Source: Shinella zoogloeoides
Lineage (GTDB): Bacteria; Pseudomonadota; Alphaproteobacteria; Rhizobiales; Rhizobiaceae
NCBI RefSeq assembly: GCF_003574625.1
Contig: NZ_QNUJ01000006.1
Location: 124,001-188,000 of the forward strand
DNA length: 64,000 bases
Reading direction: 5' to 3'
Below, in pieces: positions 1 through 9,094 of the stretch. Below the pieces are notes generated by a model that was not told the DNA's origin, did not search any database, and was given only the letters and a program-made list of their open reading frames with translations. Within the stretch, counting starts at the first letter, position 1. Each line of letters begins with the position of its first letter. The translations under genes and the position numbers were made by a program.

Positions 1-533
1 GGCACGCGGGCGATGATGAAATCCTGCTGGGCGGCCAGCAGCTCGCGGGCGAGCACGTTGCTGGTCTCCACGCGCACATTCACCTCGATGCCGGGATAGG
101 CGGCGCTGACCTGCTGGATCGCCGGCACGGCAAGGCTGATGGCCGGCGCCGTCACGGAGCCGAGGAAGACCGAGCCGCCGGTGCCGGATTTCAGCGCCGA
201 AAGCTCGCGGTCGACCTCGCGCAGTTCGAGCAGGATGGTGCGGGCGCGCCGCGCGAAGGCCCGGCCGAAGGCGGTGAGGGCGACGCCCCGCGAGACGCGC
301 TCGCAGAGCTGCGCCTTGAGGATCATCTCCATTTCCGTAAGCATGCGGGAGGCGGCGGGCTGGGAGATGTTCAGCGCATCGGCCGCCGCGCTCACCTGCT
401 TGTGCTCCTCGATGGCGACGATCATGCGCAGGTGGCTGAGCTTCAGGCCGCTGCGCAGCAGCGCCACGCCCTGCAGGTTGTCGAAGCTCTCGCCGGCAAA
501 AAACTGATCCTCGCTCTCGCCGTGCAAACGCAT
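1..533 (-). CDS. gbpR: LysR-family regulator, GbpR-like (partial, runs off left edge)
   Basis: Only the first 177 codons from ATG 533 are inside the window. The visible part is a typical LysR N-terminus: helix-turn-helix around residues 47-67 (LNISQPAASRML), a linker helix, then the start of a periplasmic-binding-like effector domain (SVFLGSVTAPAISLAVPAI). It is transcribed divergently from the chvE gene at 790. In Agrobacterium the LysR protein GbpR occupies exactly this place and controls chvE in response to galactose, arabinose and related sugars, so the name rests on family plus context. The C-terminal effector half, needed to check ligand specificity, is missing. An unrelated LysR gene here is possible but unlikely. 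Confidence 0.8.
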   Translation of the reverse strand, partial: MRLHGESEDQFFAGESFDNLQGVALLRSGLKLSHLRMIVAIEEHKQVSAAADALNISQPAASRMLTEMEMILKAQLCERVSRGVALTAFGRAFARRARTILLELREVDRELSALKSGTGGSVFLGSVTAPAISLAVPAIQQVSAAYPGIEVNVRVETSNVLARELLAAQQDFIIARV

Positions 534-575
534 GGTTTCTCCGATCGGTAAAAAGTAATATATTTCGCTCACTGC

Positions 576-591
576 ATATCAAATTTGATAT
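576..591. promoter_or_regulatory. candidate operator palindrome in the gbpR-chvE intergenic region
   Basis: ATATCAAATTTGATAT is a perfect 16-bp palindrome in the otherwise AT-rich part of the 256-bp gap between the divergent regulator and chvE. It sits 42 bp from the gbpR start and just upstream of a TTGACA (613-618) that could be a chvE -35 box; no convincing -10 follows. It does not fit a strict T-N11-A LysR box, so the assignment to GbpR is inference from position. Confidence 0.45.
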
Positions 592-789
592 CGATTTAGA
601 AGCTCATTGCATTTGACAGTTATGGCAATTCGGTAGACCTTGCGCCAATGTGCGCTGGGGTCCTTGGGAGTGGGGATCGGCGGGCTCTTGCCCGGCCGTT
701 TCCAGGCGTCGCCTGAATGCGACCCTGCCGCGCATGGAACAATGCCTGGCTGCAATTACGGCCAGTGCGCACAAGGGAGAGACCTTTCA

Positions 790-1863
790 ATGAAAATGAT
801 CACTTCGCTTCTCGCCGCCGCTGCCATCAGCGTTGCGTCGTTCGTGGCGCCGTCCTTCGCCCAGGACAAGGGCATGGTCGGCATCTCCATGCCCACCAAG
901 ACCTCGACCCGCTGGATCTCGGACGGCGAGACGATGGAAAAGCTGTTCAAGGAAGCCGGCTACACGCCGGACCTGCAGTTCGCCGACGACGACATTCCGA
1001 ACCAGCTCGCCCAGATCGAGAACATGGTCACCAAGGGCGCCAAGGTCCTCGTCATCGGCGCCATCGACGGCACGACGCTTTCCGACATCCTGCAGAAGGC
1101 TGCCGATGCCGGCGTCAAGGTCATCGCTTATGACCGCCTGATCCGCGATTCGGGCAATGTCGACTACTACGCCACCTTCGACAACTTCCAGGTCGGCGTC
1201 CTGCAGGCCACCAGCCTCGTCGACGGCCTGAAGGCGAAGTTCCCGGACACCAAGCCGTGGAACGTCGAGCTCTTCGGCGGTTCGCCGGACGACAACAACG
1301 CCTTCTTCTTCTATGACGGCGCGATGTCGGTCATCCAGCCGCTCGTCGACAAGGGCGATATCGTCATCAAGTCGGGCCAGACCGGCATGGAAACCGTCGG
1401 CACGCTGCGCTGGGACGGTGCGGTCGCACAGGCCCGCATGGAGAACCTGCTCTCCTCGACCTACACCGATGGCCGCGTCGATGGCGTTCTTTCGCCCTAT
1501 GACGGTCTTTCCATCGGCATCATCTCGGCCCTGAAGGGCGTCGGCTACGGCTCGGGCGACCAGCCGATGGCCATCGTCACCGGCCAGGACGCCGAACTCC
1601 CCTCCGTCAAGTCGATCCTCGCCGACGAGCAGTACTCGACGATCTTCAAGGACACGCGTGAACTCGCCAAGGTTACCGTCGGCATGGTCAACGCGATCCT
1701 GGAAGGCAAGGAGCCGGAAGTGAACGACACCAAGACCTATGACAACGGCGTCAAGGTCGTTCCGTCCTACCTCCTCAAGCCGGTCGCCGTCGACAAGTCC
1801 AATGCCGAGAAGATCCTCGTCACGGACTCGGCCTACTACACGGCCGACCAGCTCAAGAACTGA
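790..1863 (+). CDS. chvE: periplasmic multiple-sugar-binding protein ChvE
   Basis: Predicted 357-aa periplasmic aldose-binding protein of the sugar ABC transporter completed by GguA and GguB downstream. I chose ATG 790 because it follows an AGGGAGAG ribosome site and gives a clean signal peptide ([18 protein letters not shown], cleavage near SFA-QDKG at about residue 24); the frame stays open further upstream but that extension lacks a ribosome site. The mature protein has the type I sugar-binding fold signatures ([13 protein letters not shown] near the N-terminus, [25 protein letters not shown]). Agrobacterium ChvE is of nearly the same length, binds glucose, galactose, arabinose and xylose among others, and also signals sugars to the VirA kinase; whether this host has a VirA partner cannot be seen here. 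Confidence 0.92.
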   Translation: MKMITSLLAAAAISVASFVAPSFAQDKGMVGISMPTKTSTRWISDGETMEKLFKEAGYTPDLQFADDDIPNQLAQIENMVTKGAKVLVIGAIDGTTLSDILQKAADAGVKVIAYDRLIRDSGNVDYYATFDNFQVGVLQATSLVDGLKAKFPDTKPWNVELFGGSPDDNNAFFFYDGAMSVIQPLVDKGDIVIKSGQTGMETVGTLRWDGAVAQARMENLLSSTYTDGRVDGVLSPYDGLSIGIISALKGVGYGSGDQPMAIVTGQDAELPSVKSILADEQYSTIFKDTRELAKVTVGMVNAILEGKEPEVNDTKTYDNGVKVVPSYLLKPVAVDKSNAEKILVTDSAYYTADQLKN

Positions 1864-1882
1864 TCGCTTCCTACATTCTCCG

Positions 1883-1907
1883 GGGTTCGCGCGTTTCGCG
1901 CGAACCC
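1883..1907 (+). terminator. intercistronic hairpin after chvE (attenuator or mRNA-stabilising stem)
   Basis: An 11-bp perfect stem (GGGTTCGCGCG / CGCGCGAACCC) with a TTT loop, followed by TCTTTTAT, starts 20 bp after the chvE stop and lies about 80 bp before gguA. The form is that of a partial intrinsic terminator; in binding-protein ABC operons such stems usually keep the binding-protein message in excess over the membrane components. Confidence 0.7.
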
Positions 1908-1984
1908 TCTTTTATCCGGATCGCAGAGCGAATAGGCTCGCTTTCGCCGCCGCGAGGTGGCGAACGGCCGCTGGAAACTGGTAA

Positions 1985-3520
1985 ATGAGCAAGACCCTTC
2001 TGGAAATGCGTGGCATCACGAAGACGTTCCCGGGCGTGAAAGCGCTCGACAACGTCAACCTGAAGGTCCGCGAAGGCGAAATCCATGCCCTCGTGGGCGA
2101 GAATGGCGCCGGCAAGTCCACCCTCATGAAAGTGTTGAGCGGCGTCTATCCCGCCGGCTCCTACGAGGGCGAAATCCATTTCGACGGCGAGGTTCGCCGC
2201 TTCTCCACGATCTCCGACAGCGAGCATCTGGGCATCATCATCATCCACCAGGAGCTGGCGCTGGTGCCGCTCCTGTCGATCGCGGAAAACATCTTCCTCG
2301 GCAACGAGGTCGCGACCAACGGCATCATCGACTGGAAGCAGGCGTTCCGCCGCACGCAGGAACTGCTCGACAAGGTCGGCCTCAAGGAGCCGCCGGGCAC
2401 GCTGATCACCGATATCGGCGTCGGCAAGCAGCAGCTCGTCGAGATCGCCAAGGCGCTGTCGAAGAAGGTGCGCCTGCTCATCTTGGATGAGCCGACGGCC
2501 TCGCTCAACGAGAAGGATTCCGACGCGCTCCTCAAGCTGCTCATGGAATTCCGCACGCAGGGCCTCACCTCGATCATCATCTCGCACAAGCTGAACGAGA
2601 TCAAAAAGGTCGCCGACCAGATCACCATCCTGCGCGACGGCGGCACGGTGGAAACGCTGGACTGCCACAACGAGGACATTTCGGAAGACCGCATCATCAA
2701 GGGCATGGTCGGCCGCGAGATGGAAGACCGCTATCCGCCGCGCGAGCCGAAGATCGGCGAGACGCTGCTGGAGGTGAAGAACTGGAACGTCTTCCACCAG
2801 CACCACCGCGACCGGCAGTTCCTGCACGACGTGAGCTTCACGGTGCGCGCCGGCGAGGTGGTCGGCATTGCCGGCCTCATGGGGGCAGGGCGCACCGAGA
2901 CGGCGATGAGCCTCTTCGGCAGGAGCTGGGGCCACAAGATCACCGGCGACGTCGCCATGCGCGGCAAGCCCGTCGACGTCAGCACGATCCCGAAGGCGAT
3001 CGACGCCGGCCTTGCCTATGTCACGGAAGACCGCAAGCAGCTCGGCCTCGTGCTGATCGACAACATCATGCACAACACGACGCTCGCCAACCTCAAGGGC
3101 GTTTCCAAGGGGACGGTGATCGATACGCACCAGGAAGCCAAGGTCGCCTCCGGCTACCGCCAGAAGCTGCGCATCCGTTCGCATTCGATCTATCAGGAAG
3201 CAGTCAACCTTTCGGGCGGCAACCAGCAGAAGGTGGTGCTGTCGAAATGGCTCTTCACCGATCCTGACGTGCTGATCCTCGACGAGCCGACGCGCGGCAT
3301 CGATGTCGGCGCGAAGTTCGAAATCTATACCATCATCAACCAGCTTGCCGCCGAGGGCAAGGGCATCCTGATGATCTCGTCGGAGATGCCGGAACTGCTC
3401 GGGACCTGCGATCGCATCTATGTCATGAACGAAGGACGCATCGTGGCCGAGCTTTCCAAGGCGGAAGCAAGCCAGGAATCCATCATGCGCGCCATCATGC
3501 GCTCCGGGGAGAAACACTAA
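1985..3520 (+). CDS. gguA: sugar ABC transporter ATP-binding protein GguA
   Basis: 511-aa cytoplasmic ATPase with two fused ABC domains, as in XylG/AraG/MglA. The first domain has a full Walker A (GENGAGKST, residues 38-46) and Walker B ([11 protein letters not shown]), with an atypical signature region ([14 protein letters not shown]). The second has the deviant Walker A normal for this class (GLMGAGRTE), a canonical LSGGNQQKV signature and [13 protein letters not shown]. It powers import of the sugars bound by ChvE. The stop overlaps the gguB start by one base (TAATG), so translation is coupled. Named after the Agrobacterium ggu (glucose-galactose uptake) genes, with which order and sizes agree. 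Confidence 0.92.
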   Translation: MSKTLLEMRGITKTFPGVKALDNVNLKVREGEIHALVGENGAGKSTLMKVLSGVYPAGSYEGEIHFDGEVRRFSTISDSEHLGIIIIHQELALVPLLSIAENIFLGNEVATNGIIDWKQAFRRTQELLDKVGLKEPPGTLITDIGVGKQQLVEIAKALSKKVRLLILDEPTASLNEKDSDALLKLLMEFRTQGLTSIIISHKLNEIKKVADQITILRDGGTVETLDCHNEDISEDRIIKGMVGREMEDRYPPREPKIGETLLEVKNWNVFHQHHRDRQFLHDVSFTVRAGEVVGIAGLMGAGRTETAMSLFGRSWGHKITGDVAMRGKPVDVSTIPKAIDAGLAYVTEDRKQLGLVLIDNIMHNTTLANLKGVSKGTVIDTHQEAKVASGYRQKLRIRSHSIYQEAVNLSGGNQQKVVLSKWLFTDPDVLILDEPTRGIDVGAKFEIYTIINQLAAEGKGILMISSEMPELLGTCDRIYVMNEGRIVAELSKAEASQESIMRAIMRSGEKH

Positions 3521-4728
3521 TGGCCACCGACACCGCGACCCAGAGAACCCAGCCTTCGGTGGGGGACTATCTCAGGAAGAACATCCGCGAATACGGCCTG
3601 CTCGTCGCGCTGGTCGTCATCATGATCTTCTTCCAGGTCATCACCAACGGGGTACTCTTCCGCCCGGTCAACATCACCAACCTGGTGCTGCAGAACTCGT
3701 TCATCGTCATCATGGCGCTGGGCATGCTGCTGATCATCGTGGCGGGGCATATCGACCTGTCGGTCGGCTCCATCGTCGCCTTCATCGGCGCCATATCGGC
3801 GATCATGCTGGTGAAATGGGGGCTGCCGGCCATCGTCGTCGTGCCGCTTTGCATCCTCGTCGGCGCGGTCATGGGCGCGGCGCAGGGCTACTGGGTCGCC
3901 TATCAGAAGATCCCGTCCTTCATCGTGACGCTGGCCGGCATGCTCGTCTTCCGCGGCATGACCTATGTCGTGCTCGGCGGCCGCCCGGTCGGCCCGTTCC
4001 CGAAGGAGTTCCAGATCCTCTCCACGGGCTTCGTGCCGGACTTCCTGTCGATCACCGATCCGGCGACCAGCCTCGTCAAGAACTATGTCGCGCTCATCGC
4101 GGTGCTGGCGCTCGTCGCCTATGCGGTCTATGCGGGCCTGCGCGAGCGGCGCATGAACGTCCTGCACGAGACCGAGAACGAGCCCTTCGCCTTCTTCGCG
4201 ATCCAGATGCTCGTCATCGGGGCCGTGGCGATCTTCCTCGGCTTCCAGCTCTCGACCTATCGCGGCCTGCCGAACGTGCTGGTCGTCATGGGCCTCCTGA
4301 TCGCGCTCTATACGTTCGTGACGACGCGCACGACGATCGGCCGGCGCATCTATGCGATGGGCGGCAACGAGAAGGCGGCCAAGCTCTCGGGCATCAATAC
4401 CGAACGGCTGACCTTCTACACCTTCGTCAACATGGGCGCGCTCGCCGCGCTGGCCGGCATGATCATCGCGGCCCGCCTCAATTCGGCGACGCCGAAGGCC
4501 GGCGTCGGCTTCGAGCTCGACGTCATCGCGGCCTGCTTCATCGGCGGCGCCTCGGCCTCGGGCGGCGTCGGCAAGATCACCGGCGCGGTCATCGGCGCCT
4601 TCATCATGGGTGTGATGAACAACGGCATGTCGATCATGGGCATCGGCATCGACTACCAGCAGCTCATCAAGGGTCTGGTGCTGCTCGCCGCCGTGTTCTT
4701 CGACGTCTACAACAAGAACAAGGGCTGA
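3520..4728 (+). CDS. gguB: sugar ABC transporter permease GguB
   Basis: 402-aa inner-membrane permease of the ribose/xylose type (XylH-like). Hydrophobic segments begin at GLLVALVVIMIFFQVI and run through the protein; the conserved loop GHIDLSVGS and the C-terminal NNGMSIMGIG / LIKGLVLLAAVFFDV are landmarks of this permease family. Its ATG overlaps the gguA stop codon. A more polar stretch around residues 205-230 (RERRMNVLHETENEPF) is a cytoplasmic insertion also seen in XylH-type permeases. It forms the membrane channel for ChvE-bound aldoses. Confidence 0.92.
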   Translation: MATDTATQRTQPSVGDYLRKNIREYGLLVALVVIMIFFQVITNGVLFRPVNITNLVLQNSFIVIMALGMLLIIVAGHIDLSVGSIVAFIGAISAIMLVKWGLPAIVVVPLCILVGAVMGAAQGYWVAYQKIPSFIVTLAGMLVFRGMTYVVLGGRPVGPFPKEFQILSTGFVPDFLSITDPATSLVKNYVALIAVLALVAYAVYAGLRERRMNVLHETENEPFAFFAIQMLVIGAVAIFLGFQLSTYRGLPNVLVVMGLLIALYTFVTTRTTIGRRIYAMGGNEKAAKLSGINTERLTFYTFVNMGALAALAGMIIAARLNSATPKAGVGFELDVIAACFIGGASASGGVGKITGAVIGAFIMGVMNNGMSIMGIGIDYQQLIKGLVLLAAVFFDVYNKNKG

Positions 4729-4855
4729 CCGGGAAACCTGCCAGCCGCCCCATCGCAAGCTTATTTGACCGGCCGCCGGCGCGGCCAGAGCGGGGACGTT
4801 CGTCCGCCGCGCGTGCGGAGCGCGGCGTGCTGCCGGCTTCAGGAAGGAAACGAAG

Positions 4856-5851
4856 ATGCTGATATCGCAGGTTGGAAATGCCGATGGCTCGATCACCGTG
4901 GTCGTGCGCGAGGAGGGCGGCAAGGGCCGCGCGGTGAAGGGCGCGGCGAGCGTGCACGCGCTGGCCATGGAAGCGGCCAATGGCGGCAAGTCGCTGAAGG
5001 CCGTCATCGACGCCAAGGGCCTCGGCGAGGAGATCGATCTCGAAGCGGCCTATGCCGAAGGCCGGCTGCTGCCGCCGATCACCCATCCCGACGCCGCGCA
5101 TCTCCACCTGACCGGCACGGGCCTTACCCATCTCGGCTCCGCCGCCACGCGCGATTCCATGCACAAGAAGACGGCGGAAGCCGCCGAGGAGACGCTGACG
5201 GACTCGATGAAGATGTTCCGCATGGGCCTCGAGAACGGCAAGCCGAAGGCCGGCGAAAAGGGCGTGCAGCCCGAATGGTTCTACAAGGGCAACGGCACGC
5301 AGGCCATCGCCCCCGGCGCGGCGCTGACCTCGCCCTCCTTCGCGCTCGACGGCGGCGAGGAGCCGGAAATGGCCGGCATCTACGTCATCGCCGCGGATGG
5401 TTCGCCCTTCCGCATCGGCTTTGCCGTGTCGAACGAATTCTCCGACCATGTGACGGAGCGGATCAACTATCTCTACCTCGCCCATTCCAAGCTGCGGCAG
5501 GCAAGCTTCGGCCCGGAAATCCGCGTCGGTGCCGCGCCGGAGGATATCCGCGGCTTCTCGCGCATCCTGCGCGGCGGCAAGGTGCTGTGGGAAAAGCCGT
5601 TCGTCTCGGGTGAGGCGAACATGTCGCATACTTTCGCCAATCTCGAATACCATCATTTCAAGTACGGCCTGTTCCGTTCGCCGGGCGACGTGCATGTGCA
5701 CATGTTCGGCACGGCGACGCTGTCCTTCGGCGACGGCATCCGCACGGAAGAGGGCGACGTGTTCGAGATCGGCGCGGAAGGCTTCGGCCTGTCGCTGCGC
5801 AATCCGCTGGCGGTCGCCGCGGAAGAGGAAATCGTCATTCGCCAATTGTAA
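4856..5851 (+). CDS. gguC: GguC / AraD1 family protein, probable 2-dehydro-3-deoxy-L-arabinonate dehydratase
   Basis: 331-aa soluble protein of the GguC family (fumarylacetoacetate-hydrolase-like fold), preceded by AAGGAAACG. GguC was first named from the Agrobacterium chvE-ggu operon and is not required for uptake. Relatives called AraD1 are assigned to dehydration of 2-keto-3-deoxy-L-arabonate to alpha-ketoglutarate semialdehyde in oxidative L-arabinose breakdown. The next gene encodes a semialdehyde dehydrogenase that would take the product, which supports that role here. A GC-rich hairpin at 4771-4786 lies in the 127-bp gap after gguB. The family call is confident; the reaction is inferred from family literature plus context. 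Confidence 0.8.
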   Translation: MLISQVGNADGSITVVVREEGGKGRAVKGAASVHALAMEAANGGKSLKAVIDAKGLGEEIDLEAAYAEGRLLPPITHPDAAHLHLTGTGLTHLGSAATRDSMHKKTAEAAEETLTDSMKMFRMGLENGKPKAGEKGVQPEWFYKGNGTQAIAPGAALTSPSFALDGGEEPEMAGIYVIAADGSPFRIGFAVSNEFSDHVTERINYLYLAHSKLRQASFGPEIRVGAAPEDIRGFSRILRGGKVLWEKPFVSGEANMSHTFANLEYHHFKYGLFRSPGDVHVHMFGTATLSFGDGIRTEEGDVFEIGAEGFGLSLRNPLAVAAEEEIVIRQL

Positions 5852-5912
5852 TTCCGGTCGCGGCCCGGTTTTATCGGGCCGCATCATGACAGACAGGAGG
5901 CTTGTCGAGCCC

Positions 5913-7346
5913 ATGACCATCCATCAGAACCTGATTGCCGGCGAATGGGTCGGCTCCGAGGCTATCAAGAACGTCAATCCGTCCAACACCGACGACGTGG
6001 TGGGCGAATATGCCCGTGCCTCCGCCGAGGACACGAAGGTGGCGATCGCCGCCGCCAAGGCGGCCTTCCCGGCCTGGTCGCGTTCCGGCATCCTGGAGCG
6101 CCACGCGATCCTGAGGAAGACCGCCGACGAGATCATCGCCCGCAAGGACGAGCTCGGCCGGCTGCTTTCGCGCGAGGAGGGCAAGACGCTGGCCGAGGGC
6201 ATTGGCGAGACGGTGCGCGCCGGCCAAATCTTCGATTTCTTCGCGGGCGAGTGCCTTCGCCTTGCCGGCGAGACGCTGCCGTCCGTCCGCCCGAATATCG
6301 GCGTCGAGATTACCCGCGAGCCGGTCGGCGTCGTCGGCATCATCACGCCGTGGAACTTCCCCATCGCCATTCCCGCCTGGAAGATCGCGCCGGCGCTCTG
6401 CTACGGCAACACGGTCGTCTTCAAGCCGGCCGAGCTGGTGCCGGGCTGCTCCTGGGCCATCGTCGACATCCTCGTGCGCGCCGGCCTGCCGAAGGGTGTG
6501 CTCAACCTCGTCATGGGCAAGGGCTCCGTCGTCGGCCAGACGATGCTCGACAGCCCCGATGTCCATGCCATCACCTTTACCGGCTCCACCGGCACGGGCA
6601 AGCGCGTCGCCGCCGCCTCCGTCGAGCATAACCGCAAGTACCAGCTCGAAATGGGCGGCAAGAACCCCTTCGTCGTGCTCGACGACGCGGACCTCACCGT
6701 CGCGGTGGAAGCCGCCGTCAATTCGGCCTTCTTCTCCACCGGCCAGCGCTGCACGGCCTCCTCGCGCGTCATCGTGACGGAAGGCATCCATGACCGCTTC
6801 GTCGCGGCCGTCGGCGAGCGGCTGAAGAGCGTGGTGGTGGACGACGCGCTGAAGGCCGGCACCCATATCGGCCCGGTCGTCGACCAGAGCCAGCTGAAGC
6901 AGGACACCGATTATATCGAGATCGGTCAAAAGGAAGGCGCGAAGCTCGCCTTCGGCGGCGAACCCCTCAAGCGGGACACGCCCGGCTTCTATCTTTCGCC
7001 CGCGCTCTTCACCGAGGCGACGAACGACATGCGCATCTCGCGCGAGGAGATCTTCGGCCCGGTCGCCGCGGTCATCCGCGTCAAGGACTACGAGGAAGCG
7101 CTGGCCATCGCCAACGATACCCCGTTCGGCCTTTCCTCGGGCATCGCGACGACGAGCCTCAAGCACGCCACCCACTTCAAGCGCAATGCCGAGGCCGGCA
7201 TGGTCATGGTCAACCTGCCGACGGCGGGCGTCGACTTCCATGTGCCTTTCGGCGGCCGCAAGGGCTCGTCCTACGGTTCGCGCGAGCAGGGCAAGTACGC
7301 CAACGAGTTCTACACGACCGTGAAGACGGCCTATACGCTCGCCTGA
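5913..7346 (+). CDS. aldehyde dehydrogenase, probable alpha-ketoglutarate semialdehyde dehydrogenase
   Basis: 477-aa NAD(P)-dependent aldehyde dehydrogenase. I place the start at ATG 5913, 12 bp after AGGAGG (5895-5900); an in-frame ATG at 5886 would add nine residues. The oxyanion/cofactor motif TPWNFP, catalytic Glu246 (LEMGGKNP) and nucleophile Cys280 (FSTGQRCTASSR) are spaced as in the family. Following GguC directly, the best substrate is alpha-ketoglutarate semialdehyde from pentose or sugar-acid breakdown, giving alpha-ketoglutarate for the TCA cycle. Other semialdehydes (succinate type) cannot be excluded from sequence. After the stop, GACGATCGTC followed by six T (7355-7370) is a weak terminator candidate and 7372-7399 forms a GC-rich stem. 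Confidence 0.85.
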   Translation: MTIHQNLIAGEWVGSEAIKNVNPSNTDDVVGEYARASAEDTKVAIAAAKAAFPAWSRSGILERHAILRKTADEIIARKDELGRLLSREEGKTLAEGIGETVRAGQIFDFFAGECLRLAGETLPSVRPNIGVEITREPVGVVGIITPWNFPIAIPAWKIAPALCYGNTVVFKPAELVPGCSWAIVDILVRAGLPKGVLNLVMGKGSVVGQTMLDSPDVHAITFTGSTGTGKRVAAASVEHNRKYQLEMGGKNPFVVLDDADLTVAVEAAVNSAFFSTGQRCTASSRVIVTEGIHDRFVAAVGERLKSVVVDDALKAGTHIGPVVDQSQLKQDTDYIEIGQKEGAKLAFGGEPLKRDTPGFYLSPALFTEATNDMRISREEIFGPVAAVIRVKDYEEALAIANDTPFGLSSGIATTSLKHATHFKRNAEAGMVMVNLPTAGVDFHVPFGGRKGSSYGSREQGKYANEFYTTVKTAYTLA

Positions 7347-7544
7347 GCCGGCGGACGATCGTCGTTTTTTCCCGGGCGCGTTCTTCGGATCGCGCCCGGA
7401 CTGTTTCGATACGATACCCTGTGAAACCCTTCATTTGCCTTGATGAAGGCCTGCTGCCGCGATGCGGGAACAATCGGCAAACGCTCAACCTTCCGTTTCG
7501 AGATGCCGGCCCAATCCCGGGCCGGGCGCTGATTGGAGGTTCCC

Positions 7545-8171
7545 ATGTTCACAGCATCATCACGTGCAATGTCGTTCCCCAAGCTGTCGATCGCGCTTGC
7601 CGCGATGGTTCTTGCGGCGCCGCTCGACGGGCTCGCGCAGGACGGGAGGGGAAGAGGCCTTGGGGTCGGCGTCAGCGTCGGCGGCATAAGTGCCGGCCTC
7701 GGCGCCTCCCTCGGCGGCAGCAAGGGATTGGCGAGCGCGAATGTCGGCGCAAGCGTCGGCGGGTCGAAAGGTGTCAATGCCGGCGTCAATGCTTCGGTGG
7801 GTGGTTCCCGCGGCTTGGTCGATGCCACGACGACCGCATCCGTCGGCGGCAGCGGCGGCGTGAACGCCCGCACGACGGCGACGGTTGGCGGAACGAAAGG
7901 CCTGGTCGACGCGAATGTCCGTGCCGGGGTCGGCACGCTCGGGGCGAAGGTCGATGCGAACGTCCTCGGCGGCAGCCTGCTCGATGCGAATATCGGCATC
8001 GGCACGGGCGGCAGCCTGACCCCGGGCGACCGGAGCGTAATGCGCGAATTCGCGCGAATGCCCGAGAGCGAACGCATGCAGCTCGTCAAGCGTTGCCGCG
8101 GCGTCACCAGCGGTGGCTATGACGCGGCGCTGGTCAAGCTCTGCCGCCTGCTCCAGACGGCATCCCGCTAG
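7545..8171 (+). CDS. secreted glycine-rich repeat protein of unknown function
   Basis: 208-aa protein not matched to any family I know. ATG 7545 follows GGAGG by 5 bp. The N-terminus is a signal peptide (KLSIALAAMVLAAPLDGLA, cut near LAQ-D). Residues about 45-150 are degenerate tandem units of roughly 14-17 residues built on ASVGGSKGLVDANV (seen as ASLGGSKGLASANV, ASVGGSKGVNAGV, ASVGGSRGLVDATT, ATVGGTKGLVDANV). The alternation of small and beta-branched residues with a GG turn suggests stacked short beta strands. The last about 55 residues are a separate non-repetitive helical tail with two cysteines (KRCRGVTS, KLCRLL). It is a single gene flanked by the sugar operon and a convergent cluster. 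A surface, matrix or amyloid-like role is speculation. Confidence 0.75.
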   Translation: MFTASSRAMSFPKLSIALAAMVLAAPLDGLAQDGRGRGLGVGVSVGGISAGLGASLGGSKGLASANVGASVGGSKGVNAGVNASVGGSRGLVDATTTASVGGSGGVNARTTATVGGTKGLVDANVRAGVGTLGAKVDANVLGGSLLDANIGIGTGGSLTPGDRSVMREFARMPESERMQLVKRCRGVTSGGYDAALVKLCRLLQTASR

Positions 8172-8176
8172 AGCTT

Positions 8177-8207
8177 GTCAGGAAAAGTGGAACCCGGTTT
8201 TCCCGAC
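8177..8207. repeat. palindromic intergenic element / possible bidirectional terminator
   Basis: GTCAGGAAAA (8177-8186) and TTTTCCCGAC (8198-8207) pair with one mismatch around an 11-nt loop, in the 84-bp gap between two convergent genes. Similar GGAAAA...TTTTCC palindromes are frequent between rhizobial genes, so it may be a dispersed repeat doing terminator duty. Confidence 0.4.
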
Positions 8208-8255
8208 AGGACAAACTCCAAGCCGAAAGGAGGCGGTGGCCATGCGGCCGCCGCC

Positions 8256-9080
8256 TCAGCTCTGGCTTTGCGACTGGCTCTGGCTTGCCACCGGCGCGAC
8301 GGTGATGGAAACATCCATCGTTTCCGCCGCCTTGCCGAGGACCATGCCGGAAACGGGGGCGGCGTCCTTGTAGTCGAGGCCCGTCGAAAGGCGGACATAG
8401 CGCGCGTCCGGGCAGACCTTGTTCGCCGCGTCGAAGCCCACCCAGCCGAGGCCCGGCAGATGCACCTCCGCCCAGGCGTGGCTTGCCGTCTGGTCGGGCT
8501 CGTCCATCAGAAGGTAGCCGGAGACGTAGCGTGCCGGAAGCCCGAGATGGCGGGCCGCCGAGAGGAAAATGTGGGCGTGATCCTGGCAGACGCCCTGCTT
8601 CTTTTCCAGCGCCTGCTCGGCCGTGGTGTCCGGCGCGGTCTCGCCCGGCCTGTAGGCGACGGCCTCGTGCAGCATCGCCATCAGGTCGTGCATGCGCGCC
8701 AGTTCGTTCTCGCCGCTCGAGGCCCTGGCCAAGTCGCGGATCAGCTTGCCGGGCCGGGTGAGCGGCGTTTCGCGCAGATAGAGCCAGAGCGGCACGAAGC
8801 CCTGATGCGGGCCGAAGACGCCCGCGCGGTCCTCGGTCTCCACCTCGCCCTCGGCGACGATGCGGATCATCACCTGTTCGGCATTGGTGCTGACGAGGTC
8901 GACATGATTGCCGAAATGGTCGGTATAGCCCGCCTCGACATGGGCGCCGTCGACGGTGGTCTTCCATTCGCGCACGATCTGGCCCGGCTGGCTCTTCGGC
9001 GTCAGCCGCAGGCGCTGCAGGGAATATTGTACCGGATCGTCGTAGCGGTATTCGGTCGTATGGCTGATCTTCAGTCGCAT
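8256..9080 (-). CDS. bacterial transglutaminase-like cysteine peptidase family protein
   Basis: 274 aa with an N-terminal beta-rich domain (MRLKISHTTEYRYDDPV, the usual start of this family) and a transglutaminase-like core whose catalytic triad is visible: Cys165 (KKQGVCQDHAH), His201 (ASHAWAEVH) and Asp217 (GFDAANK). It is the last gene of a three-gene minus-strand cluster with the alpha-E and ATP-grasp proteins, a combination conserved widely in bacteria; members are thought to form or cut peptide or isopeptide bonds, but no substrate is established. No signal peptide is seen, so it probably acts in the cytoplasm. The C-terminus ends in an odd (SQ) repeat, SQSQSQSQS. Confidence 0.88.
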   Translation of the reverse strand: MRLKISHTTEYRYDDPVQYSLQRLRLTPKSQPGQIVREWKTTVDGAHVEAGYTDHFGNHVDLVSTNAEQVMIRIVAEGEVETEDRAGVFGPHQGFVPLWLYLRETPLTRPGKLIRDLARASSGENELARMHDLMAMLHEAVAYRPGETAPDTTAEQALEKKQGVCQDHAHIFLSAARHLGLPARYVSGYLLMDEPDQTASHAWAEVHLPGLGWVGFDAANKVCPDARYVRLSTGLDYKDAAPVSGMVLGKAAETMDVSITVAPVASQSQSQSQS

Positions 9081-9094
9081 CCGCGTCCCCAGCC

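Noticed and set aside
640-789. N-terminal extension of chvE
   Set aside because: It would add 50 residues before an obvious signal peptide and has no ribosome site; ATG 790 is better.
1871-3517. Minus-strand 548-codon frame opposite gguA
   Set aside because: Antisense to an ATPase with perfect Walker and signature motifs; composition is typical of a reverse-frame shadow.
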